Positions 23,951 through 35,196 of a stretch of DNA of 64,000 bases are shown here, piece after piece. The DNA is taken from NCBI GenBank assembly GCA_958510825.1, contig OY294049.1:32144774-32208773 (forward strand), in the 5' to 3' direction. How positions within the stretch are numbered: the stretch's first letter is position 1; every line of letters begins with the position of its first letter. The notes below the pieces were generated by a model that searched no databases, was not told the origin of the DNA, and saw nothing but the letters and a program-made list of their open reading frames with translations. The stretch comes from Brachypterus glaber. Taxonomy: Eukaryota > Arthropoda > Insecta > Coleoptera > Kateretidae. Both the position numbers and the translations under genes were made by a program.

Positions 23951-24220
23951 ATTTTTTTTTTTTTTTATTTGTTTAACCTCGTACTATTCTACTTAATTAA
24001 GCATCCCCTAAGTCCAGGACTTGTGTGGGCTAGTAGTAGAGGGAACCACCGGCTTTAATTGACTTTCGAACCAATTTATAGGGAGTGTCCGCTTCACTTT
24101 CGCCTTCGCCAAATTTCAATTATTATTAACTGAAAAAGGCAAATCGGCGCCAGTGAGAATCGAACTCACGATAGTAGACTTGCTATACATACGCGCTAGC
24201 CACTACGCTATGCCTCCCAT
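23951..24220 (-). mobile_element. tRNA-derived SINE, copy 1
   Basis: The minus strand begins with a tRNA-like head: box A (TAGCGTAGTGGCTAGCGCG; plus 24192-24210) and box B (GAGTTCGATTCTC; plus 24155-24167). A unique body and a 3' A-tail (T run at 23952-23966) follow. It is transcribed by RNA polymerase III in such families and moved by a LINE. It lies inside FB2. A second, diverged copy is at 62069-62324. The head is not a functional tRNA gene: no cloverleaf with a normal acceptor stem is present. Confidence 0.87.
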
Positions 24221-24800
24221 AATAACAAATATGAATCTGATTATAGTTTTTTTTATAATTTGACCCCCTGAGGGGTAAAAACTGGTATATTGGGGTTTTT
24301 GAGGTTGCTGAAAGTGAATCTGATAATAAAAAAATTCTAAATCCACCCCCTGAGGGGTAGAGGGTAGTTTTCGTAAAAATTGGTATATTGGGTTTGTTTT
24401 CTGAAAGTGAATCTGATTATAAAAAAATTCTAACTCCACCTCCAAAGGGGCATATTGGAGTTTTTCAGGTTGCAGAATATGAATCTGATAATAAAAAAAT
24501 TCTTACACTACCCCTGAGGGACAGAGGGTAGTTTTCTTGAAAATTTGAATATTGATGTTTTTAAGGTCGCTTAAACTGAATCTTATAATATTTTTTTTCT
24601 AATTTCACCCCCTGAGGGGTGGGGGTAGTTTGCGTGAAAATTGGTATATTGGAGTTTTTAAAGTTACTGAAAAAGAACCTGATAATAAAAAAATTCTTCT
24701 ACCCCCCTAAGAGTCGGGGGGTAGTTTTCGTGAAAATTGTTATATTTTTAAGGTTGCTAAAAGTGAATTTGATAATAAAAAATTCATTTTACGCGCGGTG
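24221..24800. repeat. RP1 tandem array, about 70-98 bp period
   Basis: Seven imperfect units, each with GAATCTGATAATAAAA, a CCCCCTGAGGGG mini-palindrome and GAAAATTGGTATATTGGAG. The spacing of the GAATCTGAT marker is about 83, 94, 71, 97, 98 and 91 bp. Related arrays in the opposite orientation lie at 31530-32290 and 43850-44310. Confidence 0.88.
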
Positions 24801-25111
24801 AAAAATGGGAAACCTCTTTTACTGGGCAGTGTATTTTTCAAAATTAACTCTATTGTTATTAATGTGTTAAAAAAAATCATCAAAACAAAAAGTGTTGGAA
24901 ATTTCCTCCTTAACAAAATTGGTTATATGCATTTTTACCGTAAGATGTATATTTAGCAACCCACCCCTAAAATTCAAGATAGCGGACACCCCTTAGGCAA
25001 ATCACCCGGTGAAAAACTAACAGGAGTGTTCTGTAACCATTCACTACTACCCTTTAAAATATCAACCCTTGTACATTTATTGCAGTTTACATTTATTATT
25101 TGACTGGACTA

Positions 25112-25356
25112 ATTGTGCATGCAATAACGAACTAGTATGACATAAAAAGTCCAAACGAAAAAGCTATTGAAAAGGGTATAGGCACATACCTTATGGGAAA
25201 TGGCCCTCGGTTAAATTGCTTCAAATTTTAGTATGTTATAGAGCATGACCTCCTGAAGAAAAGTCTCCATGGGCACAAAAAAATTTATGGTGCCGTTTGG
25301 CCGCTATGGTCATTTAAAGACCATACAATCTAGATGATTATATAGGTACTTAAATC
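25112..25356. other. Spacer between foldback elements
   Basis: No gene. It contains the recurrent motif AAAAAGTCCAAACGAAAA at 25144-25161. Confidence 0.5.
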
Positions 25357-26948
25357 GTTGTTTATTGGTGTGTTTTTATAATTTTAAATTAGTGGTTAAT
25401 AGTTTATATAATATTTAAAGGCAAGTTAGTGTATGTGGGTACCTTTTATTTACTATATTTGGGTGTATATGGGCAGTGTCGGTGCAACCAGGTTTAGGTA
25501 GGTGGATTTGTGAGGGTTCTAATGGATATGTGTAGTATTTATTTTGTATGTCTTAATAGTTATGTGCATTTCTATTAATTTTATGTGGGTTTGTATGGGT
25601 GGTTTTGGGTGTTTATGGCCATTTATTAGCATACATAGTATATACACACTAATATTAATAATTATGGATTCGTATAGGCTTTAAGGAGTTTGTGTAGTAT
25701 TTATGAGTATATATGGGTGGTTATGAGTGTGTATTTTTGTTTTTCACTGTCTTTGATGCATATTTTTTGGGCTTGTATTTATGGACTTGTATGGATTGTG
25801 ATGGGTTCATATAGTATTTATGGGTAGTTATAGGTGTATTTTTGAATTTTTATTAGTTTAAATGGATGTATGGGTGCAAATGAGTAGCTTTGGGTGTGTA
25901 TGTGTATTTATGGTTTTTATGGGTTTCGATGATTTTTTATAGTATTAATGGGGCAATAAGACAACCGTTATTCCATTGTTAATAGTATATACTATATGGT
26001 TTTGTATAAGCCATTGGTATATTTAATGGGGGAAAATGAGTTAGTGGGTGGGAGCTTTAACGTTTTCAAAAAATTGTGTCAAGTAATACTTGAACTTTCC
26101 CAAAAATGTGAATAAAATAAAAATTCACACGAATACTACGTCGGAAGTTTTTTTTTTAAATTTCTTATCGATTAACTTTTATATATTAATTTTTTTCGAC
26201 TATAAAAAAAACACAATTATTGTACTGTTCGGTTTCTTTATTTTTTTTTCTTGATTTATTAGATATAGGTTTATAAATTCGACACTCTTTTTAGTATTTT
26301 AAAAATTATTGTTCTTGAAGTGGTTTAAGAGTGCTGATTTTAAAAAATAAAATTTTCAAACCCATGAATGCCAATGCACGCCCATTAAAACCCAAACAAT
26401 TTCATAAATACCCATACACACCCGTAACTAAAGTTTAGGTAAACCTATGCACATCCATAAATACTAAAAAAATACATTAAAACTTATAAAAACCCATAAC
26501 CATACACACTCACACTACCTTTGCACATCCATATATACTATACAAACCTATAAAACCCAGTAAAAAAAATCCATAAATAATACATACATACCGATACATA
26601 CCTACCTATAACCATAGCTACCCATTTGCATCGATAAATACTAAATAAATCCATTAAAACTAATAAAAACTCATAAAACCCATAAATACCCAAAACAACC
26701 CATACAAACCCACAAAAATTAATAAAAATGCACATAACTATTAACACATAGAAAATAAATACTACACACATCCATTAAAACCCTCACAAAACCACATACA
26801 TACACCTGGATGCACCGATACTTCCCATATACACACAAAAATAGTAAATAAAAGATACCCACATACACTAACTTGTCTTTAAATATTATATAAACTATTA
26901 ACCACTCATTTGAAATTATAAAAACACACATACACACCGATAAACAAC
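25357..26948. mobile_element. Foldback element FB4 with GGGT-rich arms
   Basis: Two arms of about 600 bp (25357-25960 and 26345-26948) are inverted copies of each other, ending GTTGTTTATTGG and CCGATAAACAAC. The arms are made of degenerate TATGGGTGT-type units: G-rich on the left, C-rich on the right. The loop (25960-26345) is unrelated AT-rich DNA. Long frames in the right arm are repeat artefacts. Confidence 0.82.
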
Positions 26949-27236
26949 ACGGTTATTATATTTTGACAAAACCGACAGAGGCTATCAAATATTCTATTTT
27001 TATAGGGTCACTCCATTCGGCGGTGGTTTTATGATACCCGTCTTAGACGGCAGCAACAAACTGCCGCTGCAACTCCATTCAGCGCGCTGAATGTAGTGTT
27101 TTTTTTTATTAGAAACTCAGATCTTTTAATTGATTTACTGGCTATAAATTCTTAATACAAATTAATAAAATAAAAATACAATAACTGAATTTTATTTATT
27201 TATTTCAAAGTAATGAACATAGGAAAAATTTTTATA
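26949..27236. other. Spacer with a 16-bp perfect palindrome
   Basis: Mostly AT-rich. ATTCAGCGCGCTGAAT at 27077-27092 is a perfect palindrome next to a GC-rich patch (27015-27095). No gene is seen. Confidence 0.5.
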
Positions 27237-27280
27237 GGTGTTCCGAAAAGAAAACATTCTAGCTAGAATATAATTTTAAG

Positions 27281-27520
27281 ATTGGTGCAGAGGGCAAGGA
27301 ATTTTGGAAGTTTAAACGCAAACAGAAAAGTGGTTGGAGACACTTCGCGAAATGCAAAAACTGTTGATAATAAAGAAGCTGTCATTTAGACTTTTGAAGA
27401 ATAATCTGGAACAAGCATTAGTATCGTGGCAAGAAATCTTGATATGTCTGTCCTGTGTTTAATGAACTCTAAAAGATGAAGAAACGCATTATTTTTAGCA
27501 AACTCGCGTTCAATGTATGA
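27281..27520 (+). pseudogene. Inverted fragment of the mariner-type transposase
   Basis: Plus-strand translation gives LVQRARNFGSLNANRKVVGD and SISIVARNLDMS, matching LVQRARNSVNLTPNKKEIGG and LSIVARNLDMS of the transposase on the minus strand at 28270-28560. Stops interrupt it. It faces the main gene tail to tail. Confidence 0.85.
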
Positions 27521-27526
27521 AGCATG

Positions 27527-28660
27527 CTAAAGAATATGTTCAAAATGACCTCCACCAACTTGAACACATAAAGCAGCTCTTTTTAACAGACTTCTCCTGG
27601 CATTAATAATCATATTTGGAGTTACTGACTCAAGCGCTTCATGTATTCGGTCTCCTAGTTCTTCTACAGTGTCTGGCATATTTCTATACACTAAATTTTT
27701 TACATGGCCCCATAAAAAGAAGTCCATTGGAGTGAGATCAAGGGATCTAGGAGGCCACCTTCTGAGACTCCCAAGGCCTATCCATTGGATAGTATCCAAC
27801 TGTTTGGAAAACTGATGGCTTCTTGCCGTTTCTGAGAAATGCACTGGACAGCCATCATGTTGAAAGCAGATGTTATCCACATTTGCCAACCTTTGAAGTG
27901 GGATGTCATCAATAAGATTTTCCACTTCATCCCTTAAGAAGTTAGTGTAGGTTTCGCCATTCAATCTGCCAGGAAACTCATGGGGTCCAACCTAAAAACA
28001 AATATTTTAAGCATTTTATGGTGGTTTATTTCTCAAAATAACTTACTATAGCATCTCCCAATATTCCGGCCCAAATATTCAAGGAAAACCTTCGTTGGGG
28101 ATTTCCTTGCCTGAAGGCATGGGGATTTTCCTGTCCCCAAACATGAGAATTCCTTGAATTAAAAAAAACATCTCTTTGAAACCCAGACTCATCCGTAAAA
28201 AGAATGCTTTTTACAAAGTTTTCATTTTCTTCTGCAACAGCCATGTGCAAAATTTGACTCGTAAAGGATAGTCCTCCGGTGTCAAGCATTGTACTCGAGT
28301 GTAATGAAAGGGATGCATTTTTTCATCTTTTAGAATTCGTTGAACAGAGGTCTTAGACATATCAAGATTTCTAGCCACGATACTAAGGCTTGTTTCAGGT
28401 TCTTCTTCAAAAGCCTGAATGACAGCTTCTTCATTATCAACAGTTCTTGCAGTTCGCGGAGCGCCTCCAATCTCTTTTTTGTTTGGAGTTAAATTTACAG
28501 AATTTCTTGCCCTTTGCACCAATCTTAAAATAACATTTCTGCTAGGATGTTCTCTATTGGGAAAACGAATAGAATATTCTACAGATGTAGCTGAAGCACT
28601 CCGGCCACACTCGCCATATAAAATTAGCATTTCGCAATACTCTTCTGAAGTAAACATCAT
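27527..28660 (-). pseudogene. Mariner-type transposase with a likely intron
   Basis: Starts MMFTSEEYCEMLILYGECGR at 28660, the YGEC-type N-terminal helix-turn-helix of an insect IS630/Tc1/mariner group. A second helix region follows (LSIVARNLDMSKTSVQRIL). Candidate catalytic residues are the Asp of ILFTDESGF, the Asp of CFQHDGCPVHFS and the last Asp of SLDLTPMDFFLW; 43 residues separate the latter two, so this is not the classic DD34D spacing. A one-base frameshift lies near 28220. Between GDAI and VGPHEFPG sits a 55-bp GTAAGT...TTTTTAG segment (27992-28046) whose removal joins the frames exactly. The C-terminus ends at 27527. One frameshift makes this copy non-functional. Confidence 0.87.
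27992..28046 (-). other. Putative 55-bp intron in the transposase
   Basis: On the minus strand: ATA|GTAAGT at the 5' side and TTTTTAG|GTTGGA at the 3' side. The segment carries an in-frame stop; excision restores ILGDAI-VGPHEF, the expected protein order. Canonical GT-AG, phase 0, short like many insect introns. Confidence 0.65.
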
Positions 28661-28949
28661 GAAAGTTTTGATATTTTTTTATGACATTAATAAATATTTA
28701 TGTCACATTAATCACCATGTCAACCTACAGAATATGTACCTGCAATAATTAAATTTGCTTCCATAGCTACAAATTCAACCTTTAATGGTAATTTATAATC
28801 AGCAACAGTATTGGTCCACTTAAAGCGTTCTTGTTTTTGAATTGAACGAAGATGGATTTTTTTTGAATTTTTTTTTTCATATTTTCCAGAGGGTTTTTAA
28901 TATACCCTCAAATTTCGGTAAGCGAATTCTGGAACAGGCTGTATAATTT

Positions 28950-29440
28950 GAATAATCAAAGTTGCTATAACAATGTTAAAAAGAATGTCAATTATTCAAT
29001 TATGATGTAGTGGGTTTATTAAGTGTAAAACAAACAATAAATTATAATAGCTTGGTATTTGTGTTTAAAATAATAAAGGGTTTACTACCAAAAAACTTAA
29101 CAGACCATGTCAACTTCATTAGAAATGTACATCATCACAGCACTCGCAACAATAACAACGTTTATATTAATATGGTAAGAAACAATTATAGTCAAAACGA
29201 CATATTTCATAACGGACTGATAATGTATAATAACTTACCAAATTTTATAAAAGAGTCCGATAGTTTAAAACTATTTCAAAAAAATTGTCGTACATATATA
29301 TTGTCTAATTTTAGTATTGTTTAAAACTGGTAAATTTTAGTACTGTTTAGTATTTTAGTATTATTATATTGTTAAATTGTATTTAATACCAAGAATGCTA
29401 ATAAAGATTATTATTATTATATTATATTAATTATTGTAAA
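28950..29440 (+). pseudogene. Non-LTR retrotransposon, RT C-terminal fragment and 3' tail
   Basis: 29010-29324 encodes VKQTINYNSLVFVFKIIKGL, then HHHSTRNNNNVYI and FHNGLIMYNNLPNFIKESDS, the standard C-terminal region after the thumb in CR1/L2-type and related RTs, ending at a normal stop. The 3' UTR ends with AATAAAG and an ATT-rich tail (29395-29430). The rest of the element is missing, as expected for 5' truncation. It is not the same family as 17991-22310 at the sequence level. Confidence 0.8.
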
Positions 29441-30129
29441 CAACGAACAAATAAACCTATTTTCCAAAAGTATCGAATTTTGTGTCGAATAAGCAGCAGA
29501 AGCTATCAGAACCAAATAAATTATACAGTCCGCTGAAGAAGAACAACAATTCCGCGCAGAGTGGGGTCAACGTTCCCGCGATTGCGTTGGCACGGTTTTA
29601 GATTTTTAGTTCATCATTGCCAGTGTGAGGGTGTGCTTCCTCGAAGCGTGTCTGCATAGATTTATTACGTATTTTAACTTAAAGGGGTCTGTAAAAATAT
29701 GCTTTTATTGCGAGTTTCAAAATAAACAAAAAATTATATTGTTTGTAGGATGGACAGACCAGGATTGGCAACTTAAACAGACAGGCACGTTTGTTATGCA
29801 AATTGGCTTTCGGTCAAAAAATCTGAATTTTTAGTTTGATGTAATTTCATCTTTCTGATCAAAACTATAAGGGTATTTCTGTATGAATCCATACCATCTT
29901 TCTGACTGAATGTAGCGGATTTTGATAAAACTTTTTTATATTATCTATATCTTATTACTAGAGGCTTCAAGCAAAAAAAAAGTTTTCAAAAAAATTTTTT
30001 GGTGAAGATATGATTTTTTTAAATTTTTGTAATTTTTCCATTGTCGGTCATTGAGAAAATCGCTTTATTGCCGATATTTTGCTATAAGTTTGGCAATTGT
30101 AATACAAACTTAATAAAAAAGGTAAATAG
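29441..30129. other. Unassigned AT-rich stretch
   Basis: No gene seen; short frames lack known motifs. Confidence 0.4.
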
Positions 30130-30600
30130 TATATTAAAGTAGTTTCATAACATACGTTTTTAGCGCACGAGTACAAGTTTAGAAAACGAGCCGCTTGCGG
30201 CGAGAGTCCAAACGAGTGCTTTATACAATTTATTTCTATTTTGCTCTAAAATTTAAAAAACTTACATTTAAATTGATGACTGATTTAGGGATTTATGTTT
30301 TGGGTTGGCATTACAGTTTACACTATGTTTAAAATTCTAAGAACAAATGATATTTTGATAGATTTTACAGTCATCTCTTCTTTTTTCACTGCAATTAACC
30401 AGTCCACGGTACACGGTAAAAAATAACCCAAACACAAAATTTTGTAAAAAATTAAACTTTAAATCGACATTGACATTTGCACGCAAAACGTCAAGAGATA
30501 GGCTTTTGTATGTTGCCAACCCAACAGAAAAAAAAGTAGAGACCTCTTATGGGCCTATAAGAACACGCAAAATGCGTGTGATTATGAGCTTATAAGTAGA
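30130..30600. repeat. Dispersed repeat R, copy 1
   Basis: Shares about 450 bp with 56070-56600 (for example GGCTTTTGTATGTTGCCAAC and ATGGGCCTATAAGAACACGC). In this copy an interior stretch after CGAGCCGCTTGCGG is missing, with GTCCAAACGA at the junction (30206-30215). No coding function seen; element type unknown. Confidence 0.85.
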
Positions 30601-30654
30601 AAAATTAAATTAAAATCTGAAATCTTTTATCATTTTTTTTTAATAGACGGTTTT

Positions 30655-30671
30655 TGCTCTTCTTCTTCTTC

Positions 30672-30703
<32 letters not shown>

Positions 30704-30750
30704 CTTCTTCTTCTTCTTCTTCTTCTTCTTCTTCTTCCTCTGCTTCTTCT
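30655..30750. repeat. (TTC)n microsatellite
   Basis: About 30 near-perfect CTT/TTC units; the Phe-rich frame across it is not a gene. Confidence 0.97.
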
Positions 30751-31262
30751 TCAAATGTAATTTTTTATCATTTTTTATAACTATTTTTAACTCAATATTT
30801 CAAAAAGTACCCCTCTTAGATTTTTTTTTCAAAATTTGGTAAAAAGTACTTAGAAGTGCACTCTTTTGAGCAAATCAACAGACATTCATCACGGTGTGCG
30901 GGAAATAACTGTTTTACAATAAAAAATGCCCACTTATTTGTTATCATTTTCTGATAGTTTAGGTAGAGTAGTTTATTTTAGCAGCAAAAACAAAATAATT
31001 GCTCCTTGAGTTTTTTAAAAAAGGCGTAAGTCCATAAAAGCACCAGATTTAAGCTTTTTTTACTTCTTTGTTTTGTACGGTATTTTTTCCTGTGTAGCCG
31101 TTAACTTAGGGTAAATACTTCATTTTAAAACCAAGAACAAAAAAAAATAAATCTGTTGGTTATTTTCAAAAAAGGCACAAGTCCACGAAATAATAGGATT
31201 AATTAAAATGTTCTTACATTTATTGCTTCGTTGTAATTTTAGGGTGCTGTTTTGTGCTTAAA
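30751..31262. other. Unassigned stretch
   Basis: No gene or matched repeat recognised. Confidence 0.4.
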
Positions 31263-31338
31263 CATAAGCTTGTAAGCTTATGTTCTAATTCTAATTCTAA
31301 TTTTTGACTCACGTAAACGTGAGTCAAAAATTAGAATT
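31263..31338. repeat. Two adjacent perfect palindromes
   Basis: 31263-31282 is CATAAGCTTGTAAGCTTATG (9-bp arms). 31293-31338 has 22-bp perfect arms (31293-31314 and 31317-31338) around AA, with the centre CACGTAAACGTG. Both can form hairpins on either strand. Confidence 0.92.
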
Positions 31339-31529
31339 ATGGAGATACGAGTTAGTTACAGTAACTATTATTTCCAAGTCGTAACCCTGTACTGGAGATA
31401 CGCGGTTGCTCAATTAAAAACTGTGAAATATTTAAGGCATGTAAAAACTCCAAACGAATTGAGATAAAAAAAGAGGCGTGAAAAACCATATTAGGAGTAA
31501 TATATTTTCACTTATAAGTATTATATTCT

Positions 31530-32290
31530 CAGATTCATATTCAGTGACATCTAAAACTCCCATATACCAATTTTTACGAAAAATTTCCCTCGTCCCTCAG
31601 GAGGTGGAATTACATAATTTTTGTTCTAAAATTTATTATTAGCGTCCTTAAAAGCCTCTGTATACCAATTTTGATAAAATTATTGTGAAAATACACTGCC
31701 CAGTAAAAAAGCTTTCTTCTTTTTTTCTCCCCCGAGCGTGGAGTGGAATCACAAAACATGGCAAAAAATATTGTAAATAATTAAATATTATTACCCCAAG
31801 GGGGTGAAGTTAGACCATTTTTCTTATCAGATTCACTTTCAAAAATCTCGAAAACCCCAATATACCGATTTTCACGAAAACTACCCCCCGCCTCTCAGGG
31901 GTTAAAGTAAGATTTTTTTTATTCTAAGATTTAGTTTAAGCGATCTCAAAAACCCCTATATACCAATTATCACTAAAATATTACAAACATTTTAAAATAA
32001 TCACCCCCACCTCCCTTCGGGGGTGAAGTTAGAAAAATTTTATTATCAGATTCAGTTTAAGCTACCTCGAAAACCCCCACATACAAATTTACACGAAAAT
32101 ATTGTAAATATTAAAAAAAAAGTACACCCCGTAAGCCGGGGGTGGATTAACGTTTTTTTTTTATAAAATTTAGCTTAAGCGACCTTAGAAGCCCCTAGAT
32201 ATAAATTTTATAAACATTTTAAGAAAAAAAAACGATAAAAGGGATATTTTTCACCACTGGGGGTGAGATGGAGGGGTGGTAGGTCTTTTT
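31530..32290. repeat. RP1-type tandem array, second locus (inverted)
   Basis: Repeated TTATCAGATTCA, ATATACCAATTTTnACGAAAA and CCTCAGGnGGTG elements are the reverse complement of the array at 24221-24800. Units are more diverged. Its host element cannot be delimited. Confidence 0.8.
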
Positions 32291-32439
32291 TTACTTCACC
32301 AATATATTTTCCGCATCCAAATCATAAGTATGCTAAGTTTTATCTTCTTAGATATTTTCACCTACTGGAAATTCCTTATTTGCTAGGCCTAATATTGGAG
32401 ATACGAGGTAGTTACAGTTATTTATTTTAAGTAGATACG

Positions 32440-32625
32440 AAAACTGAGCATCATATTGTGTTTTCGGATGAGTGCACTTTTGAGGGAAATAGAATTTTCA
32501 ACTCAAGAAACAATCATTTTTATTTCCACGAGAATCCTCGTGTAATGATTTCCAGGATTTCCACGATTTCCAGGCGGTTTTCAATAAATCTTTGGGTGGG
32601 GGGGTACCTAATTTATATATTATTA
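32440..32625 (+). pseudogene. Mariner-type transposase fragment
   Basis: Gives IVFSDECTFEGNRIFNSRNN and FHENPRV, then RRFSINLWVG, lining up with ILFTDESGFQRDVFFNSRNS and RRFSLNIWAG of the transposase at 27527-28660. It covers the first catalytic Asp only. A nearby GGAGATACGAGGTAGTTAC at about 32397 recurs at about 42703, next to another fragment of the same kind. Confidence 0.75.
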
Positions 32626-32649
32626 AAGAATAAAATTTGTTTTTGTTTT

Positions 32650-33557
32650 TAATTGGTTTAATTTTTACTCCATAAAATAAATTAAATATTTAAACAATAA
32701 ACTGGTTTCACATATCTTCTTTTTTATAATTTTTGCATAAACACTAAACCAGTGGAATTTAGGTTGAGTAAAAACATTTTTTTGTATTTATTGAACTTCT
32801 TTTTGTAATATATTATAAGAAATTAATTTATTTTATTATAAATCCTTACTTTTAACTGGGTTTCTACATTTTTCGATGTTCTTAATTTTCCTCATTAATC
32901 AAGCGAAAACAAATAGTGTATTTAACACTTTCTGGTATTGGTGCAAACAAAATATTCTTATATCGGTATCCGTTCAAGATGAAACTTTATTTTTTTTGTG
33001 TATTATTTTTTTTTTTCATTGGTAGAAGATTTTATGGTTTCCAGCTCCAACGCGAGTTACCGAACACCCTGTATGTATATAAATTTTTTTATAAGGCCTA
33101 AAGCGTGCCGCACGATTTTTTTTAATTAAATAACCATATTATTTTAATTTTTTAAGCTAAAATTTGGTACAGATTTAAAATGCATTTTGCATGACATACT
33201 ATAGTATAATAGTATATATCCATAATATGGATATATTATATGGACATTTGATTAAAAAACAAGTGCCTTATAGACAAAATTATATAAATATTTTTAATTT
33301 TCCAATAAACAAATAAACTGGGGCAGACTCTAATTTTATTTCTTTGAGCTGAAATTTAGCACAGAATTAAATTTTTATATTTTCACATTATCATGCCCTG
33401 AGGGGGGCTAAAATGTATTTTTTAAAATACCCTACTGTAAAATGTCGTATACAATATAGAAAAGCTAATAAAATGCTGTGATATTGTTGAATTACGCCTT
33501 TTTTAAAAAGACTCAAACATTTTATTTATTTCTTGGTCTTAAAATAAAGTATTTAAT
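32650..33557. other. Unassigned AT-rich stretch
   Basis: No gene seen. Contains a small ATATCCATAATATGGATAT palindrome near 33216-33234. Confidence 0.4.
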
Positions 33558-34461
33558 GTAAGGTGTAATCCATTGAATATCGTCCAGCATAGGGCGCTCG
33601 ACCATTTTCAAATTTAATATTATTTTGCCTGTTGTTTACCCTATATATGTATACTTCAAAACCAATGTAAGAATATTTTTATTTTGCTTCAGTTGGGGGT
33701 GGCCACCCTATAAATTTTGATTTTTTTAAATTTTTGCATGTTGGGGAAATTTAAATTTCTCAGTTATTAAATGAGCTAGCGATATGAAACAAAAATTATT
33801 TTTTTAGGCATACAATGGGCTATATTTTTTGTTTGAAAGACTTTTTTCTAATTAAAACTAAAATAGGTGAAAATTTTATCCGAAATTTGATATAAAATTT
33901 AATAAAATGACGATTTTTAAATTTTAATATTTTCTTAGGGGGTTGAATTGAGGGGGTGATTTTTTTTATAAATAGGGACCTATAATTACTATACAATCTT
34001 AAAATTTCAAACCAAAATACACGGTGTGCCACGGTAGACAAATCAGTCAAACTGTGGCGTTATTAACAAAGATATCAACATCAAACTTTTACCAGTCAAT
34101 ATGGACCTAATTATCTTCAATTGACCCAAAACAAAAGTTTTCTACTCTTTTTTGGTTTTGAGCTAGAGCTCCACACATGCACTTTTAAAAGTATAACAAT
34201 ACTTTCAAATGCCAAAACTAAAAAAAAGTAACAATTTTTCTTTATCATATGATAGTTTTTTTCACTAAAAGCAATAATTTTCAATTTAAATTCTTAATTT
34301 TATAAAACCTTAATAATGGAATGACCCCGCTATGGCAAAAGAGTAGGATGCCTTGAAATTAAATTTTTTAAATAAGTCGTATATGATGACAATAAATGTC
34401 AAATTTGATTTTACATTATAATCAAAAAATTAACAAAGCAAGATTTTTATAAAACCAAGTT

Positions 34462-34704
34462 TTGAATGCCAAAATGATAACTTTAGAAGTAAAGAAAGAA
34501 ATTATTTTAACTTATGGAGAATGTGCTCGAAATTTAAGAGAAACAACGAGAAGAATAGTAGAAAAGTTCCCCGATGATAGTAAATTATTTAAATTTATTA
34601 ACTTGCTGCTTGATTTGAATCCATTTGAATCGTGGAAGACTCGCAAAGAATTAGAATTATTTGCTAATAATAGATTTTGTGAAATGGCATTTATATTCCC
34701 ATGA
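34462..34704 (+). pseudogene. Mariner-type transposase N-terminal remnant in M1
   Basis: MITLEVKKEIILTYGECARN and IVEKFPDD resemble FTSEEYCEMLILYGECGRS and RFPNR of the M4 transposase, so it is the YGEC-type helix-turn-helix. Similarity ends after about 40 residues; no DDE core follows. This suggests M1 was once autonomous or captured a gene end. Confidence 0.65.
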
Positions 34705-35196
34705 TTCTCTGAAGTTAGATGCGTAATTTTGACCTTTTTTCATCAGAACTGGAGTGATTTGGGAAAACCTAAGGACTAACATGGATTTATTTGAAATATT
34801 GTACAAAACAATTCTAATAACACTGAAAATATTCTAGAAAGGCGTAATATTTTGTAGATGTATGGAATTTGACACAATGATGATTAATTAATTCAAATAT
34901 CATAAATACGTCTTGCGTTTCGCATATTAATAAATAATATTAATAATAACAATCAATTTGATATTTTAACTTACGAGAATTGTTCTTAGTATCATTTAAC
35001 TTTTAATTCCAACCAAAATGTACGTAATTAATTACATAACAATAAATTAATTGACTAAATTGCCCATAATATGACAGTTTTTTTCCTTTGTTCTTCTGTA
35101 TTTGGTCTAATTTTGGTCTGGTTTGATTCAAAAAAACAAAACAAACGACTAAGACCAAAAGCACGAAGTAGGACTAGATGAAGTGACCCTAATATG

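Larger units (their letters stand above)
23489..25111. mobile_element. Foldback element FB2
   Basis: Imperfect inverted arms of about 160 bp lie at 23489-23655 and 24950-25111. Terminal sequences are TAGTCCAGTCAAATAA on the left and TTATTTGACTGGACTA on the right. Shared inner features include CACCGGGTGATTTG and AAATCACCCGGTG. The interior is an RP1 tandem array plus a tRNA-derived SINE. No protein is encoded. Confidence 0.8.
27237..28941 (-). mobile_element. Tc1/mariner-type transposon M4
   Basis: The right end reads CAGCCTGTTCCAGAATTCGC on the minus strand and is followed by TA (28942-28943). The left end GGTGTTCCGAAAAG near 27237, also after TA, is a weak match. Inside are a broken transposase (minus) and, at the left, a partial second copy of its N-terminal part on the plus strand, so the element is rearranged. 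Confidence 0.75.

Noticed and set aside
24155..24210. Possible tRNA gene
   Set aside because: Boxes A and B are present but no complete cloverleaf with acceptor stem; the same body and tail recur at 62069-62324, so it is a SINE head.
25370..25960. Telomere-like GGGT array
   Set aside because: Units are too irregular and appear as inverted arms of a foldback element within a chromosome.
26538..26937. Two frames with hydrophobic Cys/Val/Tyr-rich products
   Set aside because: They follow the degenerate repeat of the FB4 right arm.
30654..30842. Phe-rich 62-codon frame
   Set aside because: Translation of the (TTC)n microsatellite.
34010..34060. Host gene exon near the mariner-type end
   Set aside because: The frame crossing 33820-34050 is TIR sequence of copy D and M1; the empty site in copy A shows that it is transposon DNA.
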